The position numbers were made by a program, and so were the translations under genes. Below the pieces are notes generated by a model. The model did not search any database. It saw only the letters and a list, made by a program, of their open reading frames with translations, and was not told the origin of the DNA. From contig NZ_JBHUGH010000011.1 of the NCBI RefSeq assembly GCF_042681825.1, positions 62,001 through 126,000 of the forward strand: 64,000 bases of DNA, given 5' to 3'. The first letter of the stretch is position 1; the number at the start of each line of letters is the position of its first letter. Positions 7,900 to 16,469 of the stretch are shown here, one piece after another. This DNA comes from Halodurantibacterium flavum. GTDB taxonomy: Bacteria > Pseudomonadota > Alphaproteobacteria > Rhodobacterales > Rhodobacteraceae.

Positions 7900-9047
7900 G
7901 CGGATACCAGCGTTACGGTCGCGATGGCGGCAATCCCCTCTTCCCGACCGGTAAAGCCGAGTTGTTCGCTCGTCGTGGCCTTGACGCTGATGCGGTCGGT
8001 CCCCACCGAAAGAATGGTCGAAAGCGTGGTGCGCATCGCCTCGGCATGGGGCGTGATCTTGGGCCGCTCGCAGATCAGTGTCACGTCGGCGTTGCCGATC
8101 CGGAACCCCCGGCTTCTGGCAAGTGTTGCAGCATGGGACAGGAAAATATGGCTTTCGGCGCCCTTCCACTGCGGATCGCTGGGCGGGAAATGTCGTCCGA
8201 TATCGCCCTCGGCCAGCGCGCCATAGATCGCGTCGGTCAGCGCATGCATCCCCACATCCGCGTCCGAATGTCCCTGAAGCCCCCGCCCATGCGGTACCTT
8301 GACGCCGCAGAGCCAGACATGATCGCCGGGCCCAAAGCGATGAACATCGAACCCGTTGCCCAGCCGGATATCCATAGACATTGCCCTTTCCGGCAGCAGC
8401 CTGGCGGCGCGGGCAAAGTCGCCCGGCAGCGTGATCTTCAGATTATCTTCGTCGCCTTGGACGATGGCCACGTCAAGCCCCGCCGCACGGGCAACCGCCA
8501 CATCATCCGCGGCATCGCCGCGATATGCGCGATGGGCGGCGAGGATTGCCGCAAAGTCGAAGCCCTGCGGTGTCTGTGCCCGCCAGAGCCCTTCGCGATC
8601 CTGCGTGCCTGTGACCCGCCCGCCCTCGCCACGCCAGAGTGCATCCGTCACGGCAAGCGCAGGGGCAGCCGCCGGCGATTGCTCCAATGCCGCGAGCACC
8701 CGTTCGACCAGCGCGACAGTCACGCCCGGGCGCGCGCCGTCATGGATCAGCACCTGTCGCGGCGGCGCGTCCGAGAGCGCCTCCAACGCGTTGCGGACAG
8801 ACTCGGTCCGGCTCGCCCCCCCTTCGACCAGCCTCAGATCGACATGCAGGTCTTCGGCCAGCGCCCTTGCACGGGGGATGTCATCGGGGTGGACCACCAG
8901 AACAATGCCGGACGGGTTGGCGGCCCTTACGGCGCGGATAGTATGCGCCAGCACAGGCATCTCACCAAGCTGTTGCCATTGTTTGGGAATCTCTCCGCCC
9001 GCCCTTGTGCCGCGGCCTGCGGCGACGATGATCGCTGTCCATGTCAT
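7896..9047 (-). CDS. ispDF: Bifunctional IspD/IspF enzyme of the MEP isoprenoid pathway
   Basis: A 383-residue fusion. Residues 1 to about 222 are 2-C-methyl-D-erythritol 4-phosphate cytidylyltransferase (nucleotide-binding IIVAAGRGTRAG, then VLIHDGARPGV and RAQTPQGF). Residues from about 225 are 2-C-methyl-D-erythritol 2,4-cyclodiphosphate synthase (RLGNGFDVHRF with the metal-binding Asp/His, LQGHSDADVGMHALTDA, and the C-terminal KATTSEQLGFTGREEG). The two domains catalyse non-consecutive steps; such fusions are known in alphaproteobacteria. AAGGA precedes the ATG at 9047. A perfect 11-bp inverted repeat lies in its leader. Confidence 0.96.
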   Translation of the reverse strand: MTWTAIIVAAGRGTRAGGEIPKQWQQLGEMPVLAHTIRAVRAANPSGIVLVVHPDDIPRARALAEDLHVDLRLVEGGASRTESVRNALEALSDAPPRQVLIHDGARPGVTVALVERVLAALEQSPAAAPALAVTDALWRGEGGRVTGTQDREGLWRAQTPQGFDFAAILAAHRAYRGDAADDVAVARAAGLDVAIVQGDEDNLKITLPGDFARAARLLPERAMSMDIRLGNGFDVHRFGPGDHVWLCGVKVPHGRGLQGHSDADVGMHALTDAIYGALAEGDIGRHFPPSDPQWKGAESHIFLSHAATLARSRGFRIGNADVTLICERPKITPHAEAMRTTLSTILSVGTDRISVKATTSEQLGFTGREEGIAAIATVTLVSA

Positions 9048-9064
9048 GGCGCTGTTCCTTAGCT

Positions 9065-9106
9065 GCAGGATTGTCTAAAAGATACCCGGACTGGTGACAA
9101 TCCTGC
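9065..9106 (-). promoter_or_regulatory. Long inverted repeat in the ispDF leader/promoter
   Basis: GCAGGATTGTC (9065-9075) and GACAATCCTGC (9096-9106) are perfect reverse complements separated by 20 nt. The repeat ends five bases before the ispDF ribosome-binding site. It could be a leader hairpin in the ispDF mRNA or a binding site for a dimeric regulator in the ispDF/dusB divergent region. No assignment is possible from sequence alone. Confidence 0.5.
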
Positions 9107-9196
9107 CGCGTCGGCACCTTTGTCGCACAAAGTTTAAGCGAATGATGTTTCGTGGCCTCGGTTTTGCCCGGCTGAATTGCCATCGCATACGTGAGA

Positions 9197-9213
9197 GCTT
9201 ACGAACCGTAAGC
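9197..9213. promoter_or_regulatory. Palindrome upstream of dusB-ntrBC
   Basis: GCTTACG-AAC-CGTAAGC is a perfect 7-bp inverted repeat with a 3-nt centre, 34 nt before the ATG used for dusB (22 nt before the alternative TTG). Size and position fit an operator or a short hairpin. Binding protein unknown. Confidence 0.4.
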
Positions 9214-9246
9214 AAGCGCACAAGGAATGAGCAGTTGACCGTTAAG

Positions 9247-10218
9247 ATGGCAGATATCGCGCTGACGCCGCCCGTTTTTCTGGCGCCGCTGGCGGGCATT
9301 ACCGATCTGCCTTTCCGCAGGATCGTGTCCCGTTTCGGGGCGGGACTGGTGGTTTCCGAAATGGTCGCAAGCCAGGAGCTTGTGACGGCGCGCCCATCGG
9401 CCAAGGCGCGCGCGCGGATGGAGCTGGGCCTTGGCGAGGCCAATACTGCCGTGCAGCTTGCCGGCCGCGAAACCCACTGGATGGCCGAGGCCGCGCGCAT
9501 GTCTGAGGCCGAAGGCGCCCGGATCATCGACATCAACATGGGCTGCCCGGCCAAGAAGGTCGTGAACGGCTATTCAGGCTCGGCCCTGATGCGCGATCTG
9601 GACCACGCCCTGCGGCTGATCGAGGCGGTCGTGGGCGCGGTTTCGGTTCCCGTCACGCTCAAGACCCGCCTGGGTTGGGACGATGCGCTGATGAACGCGC
9701 CGGACCTTGCCCGCAGGGCGCAGGGGGCGGGGGTGCGGATGGTGACGATCCACGGCCGGACCCGCTGCCAGTTCTACAAGGGGAGCGCGGACTGGGCAGC
9801 GATCCGTGCGGTGAAAGAGGCCGTGTCGGTGCCCGTGATCGCCAATGGCGACATCGTGGACAGCGCCACGGCGCGCTGCGCGCTGGAAAGATCGGGCGCT
9901 GATGGCGTGATGATCGGGCGCGGCGCGCAGGGGCGTCCGTGGCTGCTGGCCGAGGTCGCAGCCGATATCTGGGGGACGCCGCGCCCAACTGTGCCGCAGG
10001 GCGCGGCGCTCGCCGATCTGGTGGCCGAGCACTACGAGGCGATGCTTGATTTCTACGGTCCGGAACTGGGCCTGCGCACGGCGCGCAAGCATCTGGGATG
10101 GTACGCTGCCGCGGCCGATGCGCCGGACGCGCTGCGCCATGAACTGCTGACCCTATCGGCCCCCGCGCAGGTGCTGCGCCGTCTGCCGATGGCCTTCGAC
10201 GAAAGGCAGGCAGCATGA
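9247..10218 (+). CDS. dusB: tRNA-dihydrouridine synthase (NifR3/DusB)
   Basis: FMN-dependent reduction of uridine to dihydrouridine in tRNA. The 323 residues carry APLAGITDLPFR, the catalytic-cysteine motif INMGCPAKKV, VTIHGRTR and DGVMIGRGAQGRPW. This gene was first named nifR3 in Rhodobacter because it precedes ntrBC, exactly as here. The ATG at 9247 gives the family-like start, but an in-frame TTG at 9235 is preceded at good spacing by AAGGA (9222-9226), whereas the ATG has no clear site, so the true start may be 9235. The stop overlaps the ntrB start as ATGA. Confidence 0.93.
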   Translation: MADIALTPPVFLAPLAGITDLPFRRIVSRFGAGLVVSEMVASQELVTARPSAKARARMELGLGEANTAVQLAGRETHWMAEAARMSEAEGARIIDINMGCPAKKVVNGYSGSALMRDLDHALRLIEAVVGAVSVPVTLKTRLGWDDALMNAPDLARRAQGAGVRMVTIHGRTRCQFYKGSADWAAIRAVKEAVSVPVIANGDIVDSATARCALERSGADGVMIGRGAQGRPWLLAEVAADIWGTPRPTVPQGAALADLVAEHYEAMLDFYGPELGLRTARKHLGWYAAAADAPDALRHELLTLSAPAQVLRRLPMAFDERQAA

Positions 10219-11300
10219 ATGGCGCACCCGTGACCGGCGTGATCTGGACCTCGCTGCCGATCCCGGCCTTCCTGATCGACGGGCGGGATTGCGTGATCGA
10301 GATCAACCCTGCGGCCGAACTCTTCATGAATACCTCCAGCAAGGCGCTGGCGGGGCAGAAGGTGCTGGACCGGATCGCCGTCGATGCCCCGATGGAAGAG
10401 GCACTGGGACGCGTGCGCATCAACCAGTCGGCGCTGTTCGTGAATGACGTGGACGTGGGGACGGGGGACAAGCCGCCGGTCCATTGCAACATGCAGATCG
10501 CCCCGATTGCGGACGCGCCCGAACATGTGCTCTTGCTCATTACGCCCCGGGAAATCGCAGGGCGGCTCGGCCGGGCCTCCTCGGTCAAGTCGGCGGCGAA
10601 ATCCGCGATCGGCATGGCCGAGATGCTGGCGCATGAGATCAAGAACCCCCTGGCGGGCATTTCCGGCGCGGCGCAGTTGTTGTCGATGGGGCTGTCGAAC
10701 GGCGACCGGGAACTCACCGACCTGATCGTCGAGGAAACGCGCCGGATCGTGAAGCTGCTGGAGCAGGTGGAACAGTTCGGCAACCTGCGGCCACCGGATT
10801 GCCGCGCGGTCAACATCCATGACGTGCTTGACCGCGCCCGCAAATCGGCGCGGATGGGCTTTGCCGCCCGGATGCAGGTGGTCGAGGATTACGACCCGTC
10901 GCTGCCGCCCACCTGGGCCGATCCGGACCAGTTGTTGCAGGTGTTCCTGAACCTGCTCAAGAACGCGTCCGAGGCCGCGGGGCCAGAGGGGGGCACGATC
11001 CGCCTGCGCACCTTTTACGACCTGTCGCTGCGCCTGCGCCAGAAGGACGGCAAGGGCGGTCGCCCCCTGCCGCTGACCGTCGAGATCATCGATGACGGCC
11101 CCGGCATCCCGCCCGAGATCGCCGGCGACATATTCGAGCCCTTCGTCTCGGGACGCGAAAACGGCACGGGGCTTGGCCTCGCGCTGGTGTCCAAGATCAT
11201 TTCCGACCACGACGGCTGGATCGCGGTGGATTCGGTGCCCGGGCGCACCGTCTTCCGGCTCTCGCTGCCCATGGTGCCCAAAGAAAAGGAGTCTGACTGA
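10215..11300 (+). CDS. ntrB: Nitrogen regulation sensor kinase NtrB
   Basis: Cytosolic histidine kinase/phosphatase that, under PII control, sets the phosphorylation of NtrC in response to nitrogen status. The 361-residue product has an N-terminal PAS domain (about 10-110), an H-box MLAHEIKNPLAGISGAAQLL with phospho-acceptor His140, and an ATPase domain with N-box NLLKNASEA, G1 DDGPGIPPE and G2 GTGLGLALV. There are no membrane segments, as expected. It is coupled to dusB (ATGA) and to ntrC (TGATG), forming one dusB-ntrB-ntrC unit. Confidence 0.95.
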   Translation: MNGAPVTGVIWTSLPIPAFLIDGRDCVIEINPAAELFMNTSSKALAGQKVLDRIAVDAPMEEALGRVRINQSALFVNDVDVGTGDKPPVHCNMQIAPIADAPEHVLLLITPREIAGRLGRASSVKSAAKSAIGMAEMLAHEIKNPLAGISGAAQLLSMGLSNGDRELTDLIVEETRRIVKLLEQVEQFGNLRPPDCRAVNIHDVLDRARKSARMGFAARMQVVEDYDPSLPPTWADPDQLLQVFLNLLKNASEAAGPEGGTIRLRTFYDLSLRLRQKDGKGGRPLPLTVEIIDDGPGIPPEIAGDIFEPFVSGRENGTGLGLALVSKIISDHDGWIAVDSVPGRTVFRLSLPMVPKEKESD

Positions 11301-12664
11301 TGGACGGCACGGTACTTGTCGCCGATGACGACCGCACCATTCGCACGGTGCTGACCCAGGCGCTGACCCGGGCGGGGTGCAAGGTGCACGCGACATCGAG
11401 CCTCATGACGCTCATGCGGTGGGTTGAAGAGGGCAAGGGCGATCTGGTCATTTCCGATGTGATCATGCCGGACGGAAACGGGCTCGAGATGCTGCCGAAG
11501 ATCGGTGAGGCCCGGCCCGGATTGCCGGTGATCGTCATCTCGGCGCAGAACACGATCATGACGGCGATCCAGGCGGCCGAGGCAGAGGCCTATGACTATC
11601 TGCCGAAGCCCTTCGACCTGCCCGATCTGATGAAACGTGCGGCCCGTGCGCTGGAAACCAAGCGCCGTACCGCGCCGCGCAAGGCCGAGGTGCGCGAAAG
11701 CGAGGACGATCTGCCGCTGGTTGGGCGTACGGCCTCGATGCAGGCGCTTTACCGGCTGGTCGCCCGGGTGATGAACACGGATATTCCGGTTCTGGTGACG
11801 GGCGAAAGCGGCACCGGGAAATCGCTCATCGCGCGCGCGATCCACGATTTTTCCGACCGGCGCAGCCTGCCTTTCGTGGTCGCCTCGGCGGCGGATCTGG
11901 CGGGCGCGGATGGTCCGTCGCTATTGCTCGGCCGGGCCAAGGGCGGCAGTCTCGTGTTCGACGAGGTCGCCGATTACGACGAGGACGCGCAGGCCCGGAT
12001 CGTGCGGATGCTGGACACGATGGGCGACAACGCGCCCCGCATCATGGCGACCTCGCAGGCAGATCTGATGCGCCGGATGGAGGCGGGGCAGTTCCGGCAG
12101 GATCTGTTCTACCGGCTGGGTGGGGTGGCTATCGCGGTCCCGAGCCTGCGCGAAAGGGTCGATGACATTCCGCTTCTGGCGGACCACTTCCTTGCCCGGG
12201 CCGAGCGGGAAACCGGCACCCTGCGCCGTTTCGCGCCGGCGGCCATGGACCTGATCCGGGCCTATAGCTGGCCGGGCAACGTGCGGCAGTTGGAAAACAC
12301 CATCCGCCGCCTTGTCGTCACCAGCCCGGAAGAGGAAATCACGCGGGCCGAGGTCGAGGCCGTCCTTGGCAACCAGCCCGCGATGGAACCGCTGCGCGGC
12401 GATGGCGATGGCGAGAAACTCTCGACCTCGGTCGCACGACATCTCAAGCGGTATTTCGACCTGCATGGCGGACAGCTTCCGCCGCCGGGGCTCTACACCC
12501 GCATCCTGCGCGAGGTCGAGTTGCCGCTGATCGAGATCGCGCTGGACGCGACCGCCGGTAATCAGGCGAAATGCGCCGATCTCCTGGGGATCAATCGCAA
12601 TACTTTGCGCAAGAAGATCACGGATCTGGATATTCGCGTGACACGGCGCCGGAAGTTGATGTAA
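11300..12664 (+). CDS. ntrC: Nitrogen regulator NtrC, Rhodobacter type lacking GAFTGA
   Basis: A 454-residue response regulator with a receiver domain (phospho-acceptor Asp53 in VISDVIMPDG), an AAA+ domain (Walker A GESGTGKS 168-175, Walker B LVFDE 218-222) and a C-terminal Fis-type HTH (GNQAKCADLLGINRNTLRKK). In sigma54 activators an ELFG...GAFTGA loop sits between the Walkers; here the segment (about 199-216, LAGADGPSLLLGRAKGG) is roughly 18-20 residues shorter and has no GAFTGA. Rhodobacter capsulatus NtrC has the same loss and activates sigma70 RNA polymerase, so the same is expected here. Start overlaps the ntrB stop by one base. Confidence 0.95.
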   Translation: MDGTVLVADDDRTIRTVLTQALTRAGCKVHATSSLMTLMRWVEEGKGDLVISDVIMPDGNGLEMLPKIGEARPGLPVIVISAQNTIMTAIQAAEAEAYDYLPKPFDLPDLMKRAARALETKRRTAPRKAEVRESEDDLPLVGRTASMQALYRLVARVMNTDIPVLVTGESGTGKSLIARAIHDFSDRRSLPFVVASAADLAGADGPSLLLGRAKGGSLVFDEVADYDEDAQARIVRMLDTMGDNAPRIMATSQADLMRRMEAGQFRQDLFYRLGGVAIAVPSLRERVDDIPLLADHFLARAERETGTLRRFAPAAMDLIRAYSWPGNVRQLENTIRRLVVTSPEEEITRAEVEAVLGNQPAMEPLRGDGDGEKLSTSVARHLKRYFDLHGGQLPPPGLYTRILREVELPLIEIALDATAGNQAKCADLLGINRNTLRKKITDLDIRVTRRRKLM

Positions 12665-12678
12665 AACCGCAACACAGG

Positions 12679-12698
12679 CGTGGCAGTTCGGTGCCACG
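12679..12698 (+). terminator. Hairpin between ntrC and ntrY
   Basis: CGTGGCA-GTTCGG-TGCCACG forms a perfect 7-bp stem with a 6-nt loop, 15 nt after the ntrC stop. No T-run follows, so it may be a weak or Rho-assisted terminator, an mRNA-stabilising stem, or an operator for ntrYX. Confidence 0.4.
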
Positions 12699-12746
12699 AC
12701 AAGCGGAAGGTCGCATGGCAGCGACCCATAACTGAGGGCAGGGCCG

Positions 12747-14996
12747 GTGCAACGGGCCGGACGCATATTGACCTGGCAGCAGATCGACCGCTTGCGTCGG
12801 ATGCGAAGGGTTCAGAACGGCCTCACGCTGGGCCTTGTGCTGCTGGCGCCGGTTCTGGTGGCCGCCACGCTCTATGCCTTTGGACCGTTCGGGCGCGGCA
12901 CTTCCTCGATGGCATTGCGGCTGATCGTCCTTGCGGATCTGGTCTATATCCTGCTGGTCGCGACGCTGGTGCTGTCGCGGGTGGCCCGGATGATCGCCGA
13001 CCGGCGCCGCAGATCTGCCGGCTCGCGGCTCCACCTGCGGCTGACCGGGATCTTTGCCAGCGTCGCGCTGGTTCCCACGGTTCTTGTCGCCGTCTTTGCG
13101 GTCTTCACGATCAATATCGGGCTTGAGGGATGGTTTTCGGACCGCGTGCGACAGGTGGTCGGCGCATCGCTCGCCGCGGCCGAAGCCTATGAGGGCGAAC
13201 ACCGTCGCGACCTGACGCAGGACACGCAGGCGCTTGCCGGCTACCTGGTATCGGCGCGGCGCGCGAGCTACTTCATGTCCGATGGCGATTTGCGCCAGTT
13301 GCTGACCCAAGGTCAGGCGCAGATCCAGCGGGGCCTGCGCGAAGCCTTCGTGATCGACGGGGCGGGCGAGATCCGCGCCCGGGGCGAACGGTCCTATCTC
13401 TTTGATTTCGAGGAGCCGACGGCGGCCGAGATCGCGCGCGCCGATGCGGGCGAGATCGTCATCATCGAGGACTGGACCGCATCCGAGTTCCGGGCACTGG
13501 CGCGGCTGCCGGAGTTTGTGGATCGCTACCTCTATGTCTCGCGCACCGTCGATGCCTCGATCCTGAGCCTCTTGGACGACACGCAGGAATCCGCCCGGCT
13601 TTATCAGCAGCTGGAGCGGGAGCGCGGGCGGCTGATGTTCGAATTCGCGCTTCTCTACCTTGGTTTCGCGGTCATCCTGATCCTCGCCTCGATCTGGGCG
13701 GGGCTATGGCTGGCGGAACGGCTGGCGCGGCCCGTGGGGCGTCTTGCGGCGGCGGCCGAACGTGTGGGCGATGGCGACCTGAACCAGCAGGTGCCCGAGG
13801 AAAAAAGCGATGACGAGATCGCCACCTTGGGTCGCGCCTTCAATGAGATGACCAGACAACTCCGTCATCAACGCGCCACGCTGCTGGACAATACCCGCCA
13901 GATCGAGGAACGGCGGCGCCTGTTCGATTCCGTCCTGTCATCGGTGACGGCGGGGGTGATCGGGCTTGATGCCGCGGGCGGGATCGAATTCGCAAACCCC
14001 TCGGCGTTGCGCCTGCTGGAGCTTCCGGACGGGGTCGAGGGGCGCCATCTGGCCGAGGCGGTGCCGGAGTTTGCCCCGCTGCTCGAACGCCTGCAGGAAA
14101 GCGGACAGCCGGCGGCGCAGGAAGAGCTGCGCCTGTCGCGTGCCGGACGGTTGGAAAACCTGCTGGTGCGCATGGCCGTGCGCCGCGCCGAGGCGAATGG
14201 CGACGAGGGGCATGTGGTCGTATTCGACGATGTGACCGACCTTGTCAGTGCGCAGCGGATGGCGGCATGGGGCGATGTCGCGCGGCGGATCGCCCATGAA
14301 ATCAAGAACCCGCTGACGCCGATCCAGCTTTCGGCGGAACGCATCAAGCGCAAGTTCCGCCTTGCGGTCGGGGATCAGGCGCCGGACCTCGAACAGCTTT
14401 CGGATGTCATCATCCGTCAGACCAATGACCTGCGCCGCATCGTGGACGAGTTTTCCAAATTCGCCCGTATGCCGGAACCCGACCGGCGCAGCCATGACAT
14501 CGTCAAGCTGGCCCGCGATGCGGTGGTCCTGCAGGAAGGGGCGCTGCACGGGGCGCAACTCACGGCCGAACTTCCGCCCGGCGAGATCGTGGTCGAGATC
14601 GACGCGACGATGATCTCTCAGGCGCTCGGCAACCTGATCAAGAACGCGGGCGAGGCGATCGAGACCCTGACCGAAGCGGGTGCGCCCGAAGGCTATCGCC
14701 CCGAGGTTCGCGTGACGCTCGATGGTGGCGACGACATGCTGGTCATCCGGGTGATGGACAATGGCGTGGGTCTGCCGGAAGACCGCGCGCGCCTGTTCGA
14801 ACCCTATGTGACGACGCGGGAAAAGGGCACCGGCCTCGGCCTGCCCATCGTGCGCAAGATCATCGAGGAACATGGCGGGACGCTGATCCTCGCCGACGCC
14901 CCTGTCTATGGTGGCAGCGACCGTCCCGGTGCGATGGCGGAAATCCGGCTGCCGCGGCTGCGGCGCCGGGAAAAGACACTAAGGAAAGCGGTATAG
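12747..14996 (+). CDS. ntrY: Membrane sensor histidine kinase NtrY
   Basis: A 749-residue kinase partnering NtrX in nitrogen and redox regulation in alphaproteobacteria. Hydrophobic segments lie near residues 25-46, 57-80 and 98-120, then a periplasmic sensor loop, then a fourth membrane helix (about 300-325). These are followed by a HAMP domain with its coiled stretch, a PAS domain (about 385-490), the H-box AHEIKNPLTPIQLSAERIK, and the ATPase boxes NLIKNAGEA, DNGVGLPED and GTGLGLPIV. GTG start at 12747 is preceded by GAGGGCAGGG. ntrX starts 9 bp downstream. Confidence 0.95.
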   Translation: MQRAGRILTWQQIDRLRRMRRVQNGLTLGLVLLAPVLVAATLYAFGPFGRGTSSMALRLIVLADLVYILLVATLVLSRVARMIADRRRRSAGSRLHLRLTGIFASVALVPTVLVAVFAVFTINIGLEGWFSDRVRQVVGASLAAAEAYEGEHRRDLTQDTQALAGYLVSARRASYFMSDGDLRQLLTQGQAQIQRGLREAFVIDGAGEIRARGERSYLFDFEEPTAAEIARADAGEIVIIEDWTASEFRALARLPEFVDRYLYVSRTVDASILSLLDDTQESARLYQQLERERGRLMFEFALLYLGFAVILILASIWAGLWLAERLARPVGRLAAAAERVGDGDLNQQVPEEKSDDEIATLGRAFNEMTRQLRHQRATLLDNTRQIEERRRLFDSVLSSVTAGVIGLDAAGGIEFANPSALRLLELPDGVEGRHLAEAVPEFAPLLERLQESGQPAAQEELRLSRAGRLENLLVRMAVRRAEANGDEGHVVVFDDVTDLVSAQRMAAWGDVARRIAHEIKNPLTPIQLSAERIKRKFRLAVGDQAPDLEQLSDVIIRQTNDLRRIVDEFSKFARMPEPDRRSHDIVKLARDAVVLQEGALHGAQLTAELPPGEIVVEIDATMISQALGNLIKNAGEAIETLTEAGAPEGYRPEVRVTLDGGDDMLVIRVMDNGVGLPEDRARLFEPYVTTREKGTGLGLPIVRKIIEEHGGTLILADAPVYGGSDRPGAMAEIRLPRLRRREKTLRKAV

Positions 14997-15005
14997 AGGA
15001 ACGGA

Positions 15006-16403
15006 ATGAGCGATATCCTGATCGTTGACGATGAGCGCGACATCCGCGAACTGATCGGCGACATCCTGCGGGACGAGGGGTTTTCGACCCGCCTTGCCGC
15101 CAATTCGGACGAATGCGCGGCCGCGATCAACGCCGAGGCGCCGGGGTTGATCATCCTCGACATCTGGCTCAAGGACAGCCGGATGGACGGGATCGACATC
15201 CTGAAGACTGTCAAGCGTGACAATCCCGACATTCCGGTGGTCATCATATCGGGCCATGGCAATATCGAGATCGCGGTCGCCGCGATCAAGCAGGGTGCCT
15301 ATGACTTCATCGAAAAACCCTTCAACATAGACCAGTTGCTGGTCGTGATCCGCCGTGCGATGGAGACGTCGCGGTTGCGGCGGGAAAACTCGGAACTGCG
15401 CCGCCGCGACCTGACGTCCTCCGAAATGGTGGGGGTCTCGGCCGCGTTCCGCACGCTCAAGGCGCAGCTCGACAAGGTCACCAAATCGAATGGCCGTGTG
15501 ATGCTGAGCGGCCCGTCCGGTTCCGGAAAAGAGGTCGCGGCCCGCTATATCCACGCCAATTCGGCACGTGCGGGCGGGCCCTTTGTCACCGTCTCTTCCG
15601 CCTCGATCGAGCCGGAGCGGATGGAAGAGGTGCTGTTCGGCCGCGAAACCCCCGAACGCGGGATCGAACCCGGCCTTCTGGAACAGGCCCATGGCGGCGT
15701 GATCTATTTCGACGAGGTGGCCGACATGCCCCCCGGGACGCAGTCAAAGATCCTGCGGGTGCTGGTCGACCAGACCTTTACGCGTGTGGGGGGCGCGGAC
15801 AGGGTGCGGGTCGATCTGCGCGTGATCTCCTCCACGACGCGCAACCTCAAGGCAGAGATCGCCGCCGGTCGGGTCCGTCAGGAACTCTATGACCGGCTGA
15901 ACGTGGTCCCGGTGCAGGTGCCCGCCCTTGAGGAACGGCGCGAGGATGTGCCGGAACTGGCCCGGCACTTCATCGAGTATTTCAACAAGTCGCAGGGCCT
16001 GCCGCTGCGTCAGATCAGCCCCGAAGCGCAGGCGGTCCTGCAGACGATGACCTGGCCCGGAAACGTGCGCCAGCTACGCAATGTGATCGAACGCGCCCTG
16101 ATCCTTGGCGACAGCACCGGCCCGATCGAGCCGCGCGATCTGCCGGGTCAGGAAGAACCGGCGGCGGGCGAAGGCCGTATCGTTCTGGGCGGTGGCCTTG
16201 CAACGCTGCCCCTGCGCGAAGCGCGGGAACTGTTCGAGCGGGAATATCTGCTGACCCAGATAAACAGGTTCGGGGGCAATATCAGCCGGACGGCCTCTTT
16301 CGTCGGGATGGAACGTTCGGCGCTCCATCGCAAGCTCAAGTCGCTGGGCGTCGCGACCGGCACCAAGTCCAGCGGCCGGCTGGTGCTAATCGAAGACGAA
16401 TAG
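15006..16403 (+). CDS. ntrX: Response regulator NtrX
   Basis: A 465-residue AAA+ response regulator cognate to NtrY: receiver domain (Asp52 in LIILDIWLKD), Walker A GPSGSGKE (169-176), Walker B VIYFDE (232-237), and a C-terminal Fis-like HTH (NISRTASFVGMERSALHRKL). The loop that carries GAFTGA in sigma54 activators reads EVLFGRETPERGIEPG here, so sigma54 contact is unlikely. Loss of this loop is, from memory, general in NtrX. It is co-transcribed with ntrY; trkA follows after 66 bp, the usual alphaproteobacterial order. Confidence 0.95.
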   Translation: MSDILIVDDERDIRELIGDILRDEGFSTRLAANSDECAAAINAEAPGLIILDIWLKDSRMDGIDILKTVKRDNPDIPVVIISGHGNIEIAVAAIKQGAYDFIEKPFNIDQLLVVIRRAMETSRLRRENSELRRRDLTSSEMVGVSAAFRTLKAQLDKVTKSNGRVMLSGPSGSGKEVAARYIHANSARAGGPFVTVSSASIEPERMEEVLFGRETPERGIEPGLLEQAHGGVIYFDEVADMPPGTQSKILRVLVDQTFTRVGGADRVRVDLRVISSTTRNLKAEIAAGRVRQELYDRLNVVPVQVPALEERREDVPELARHFIEYFNKSQGLPLRQISPEAQAVLQTMTWPGNVRQLRNVIERALILGDSTGPIEPRDLPGQEEPAAGEGRIVLGGGLATLPLREARELFEREYLLTQINRFGGNISRTASFVGMERSALHRKLKSLGVATGTKSSGRLVLIEDE

Positions 16404-16469
16404 GGCGCGATTGACCCGGCGCGCCGGTTCTGCGATGCAGAAGGCTGAACCGCAAGGGACCTGCATCGC

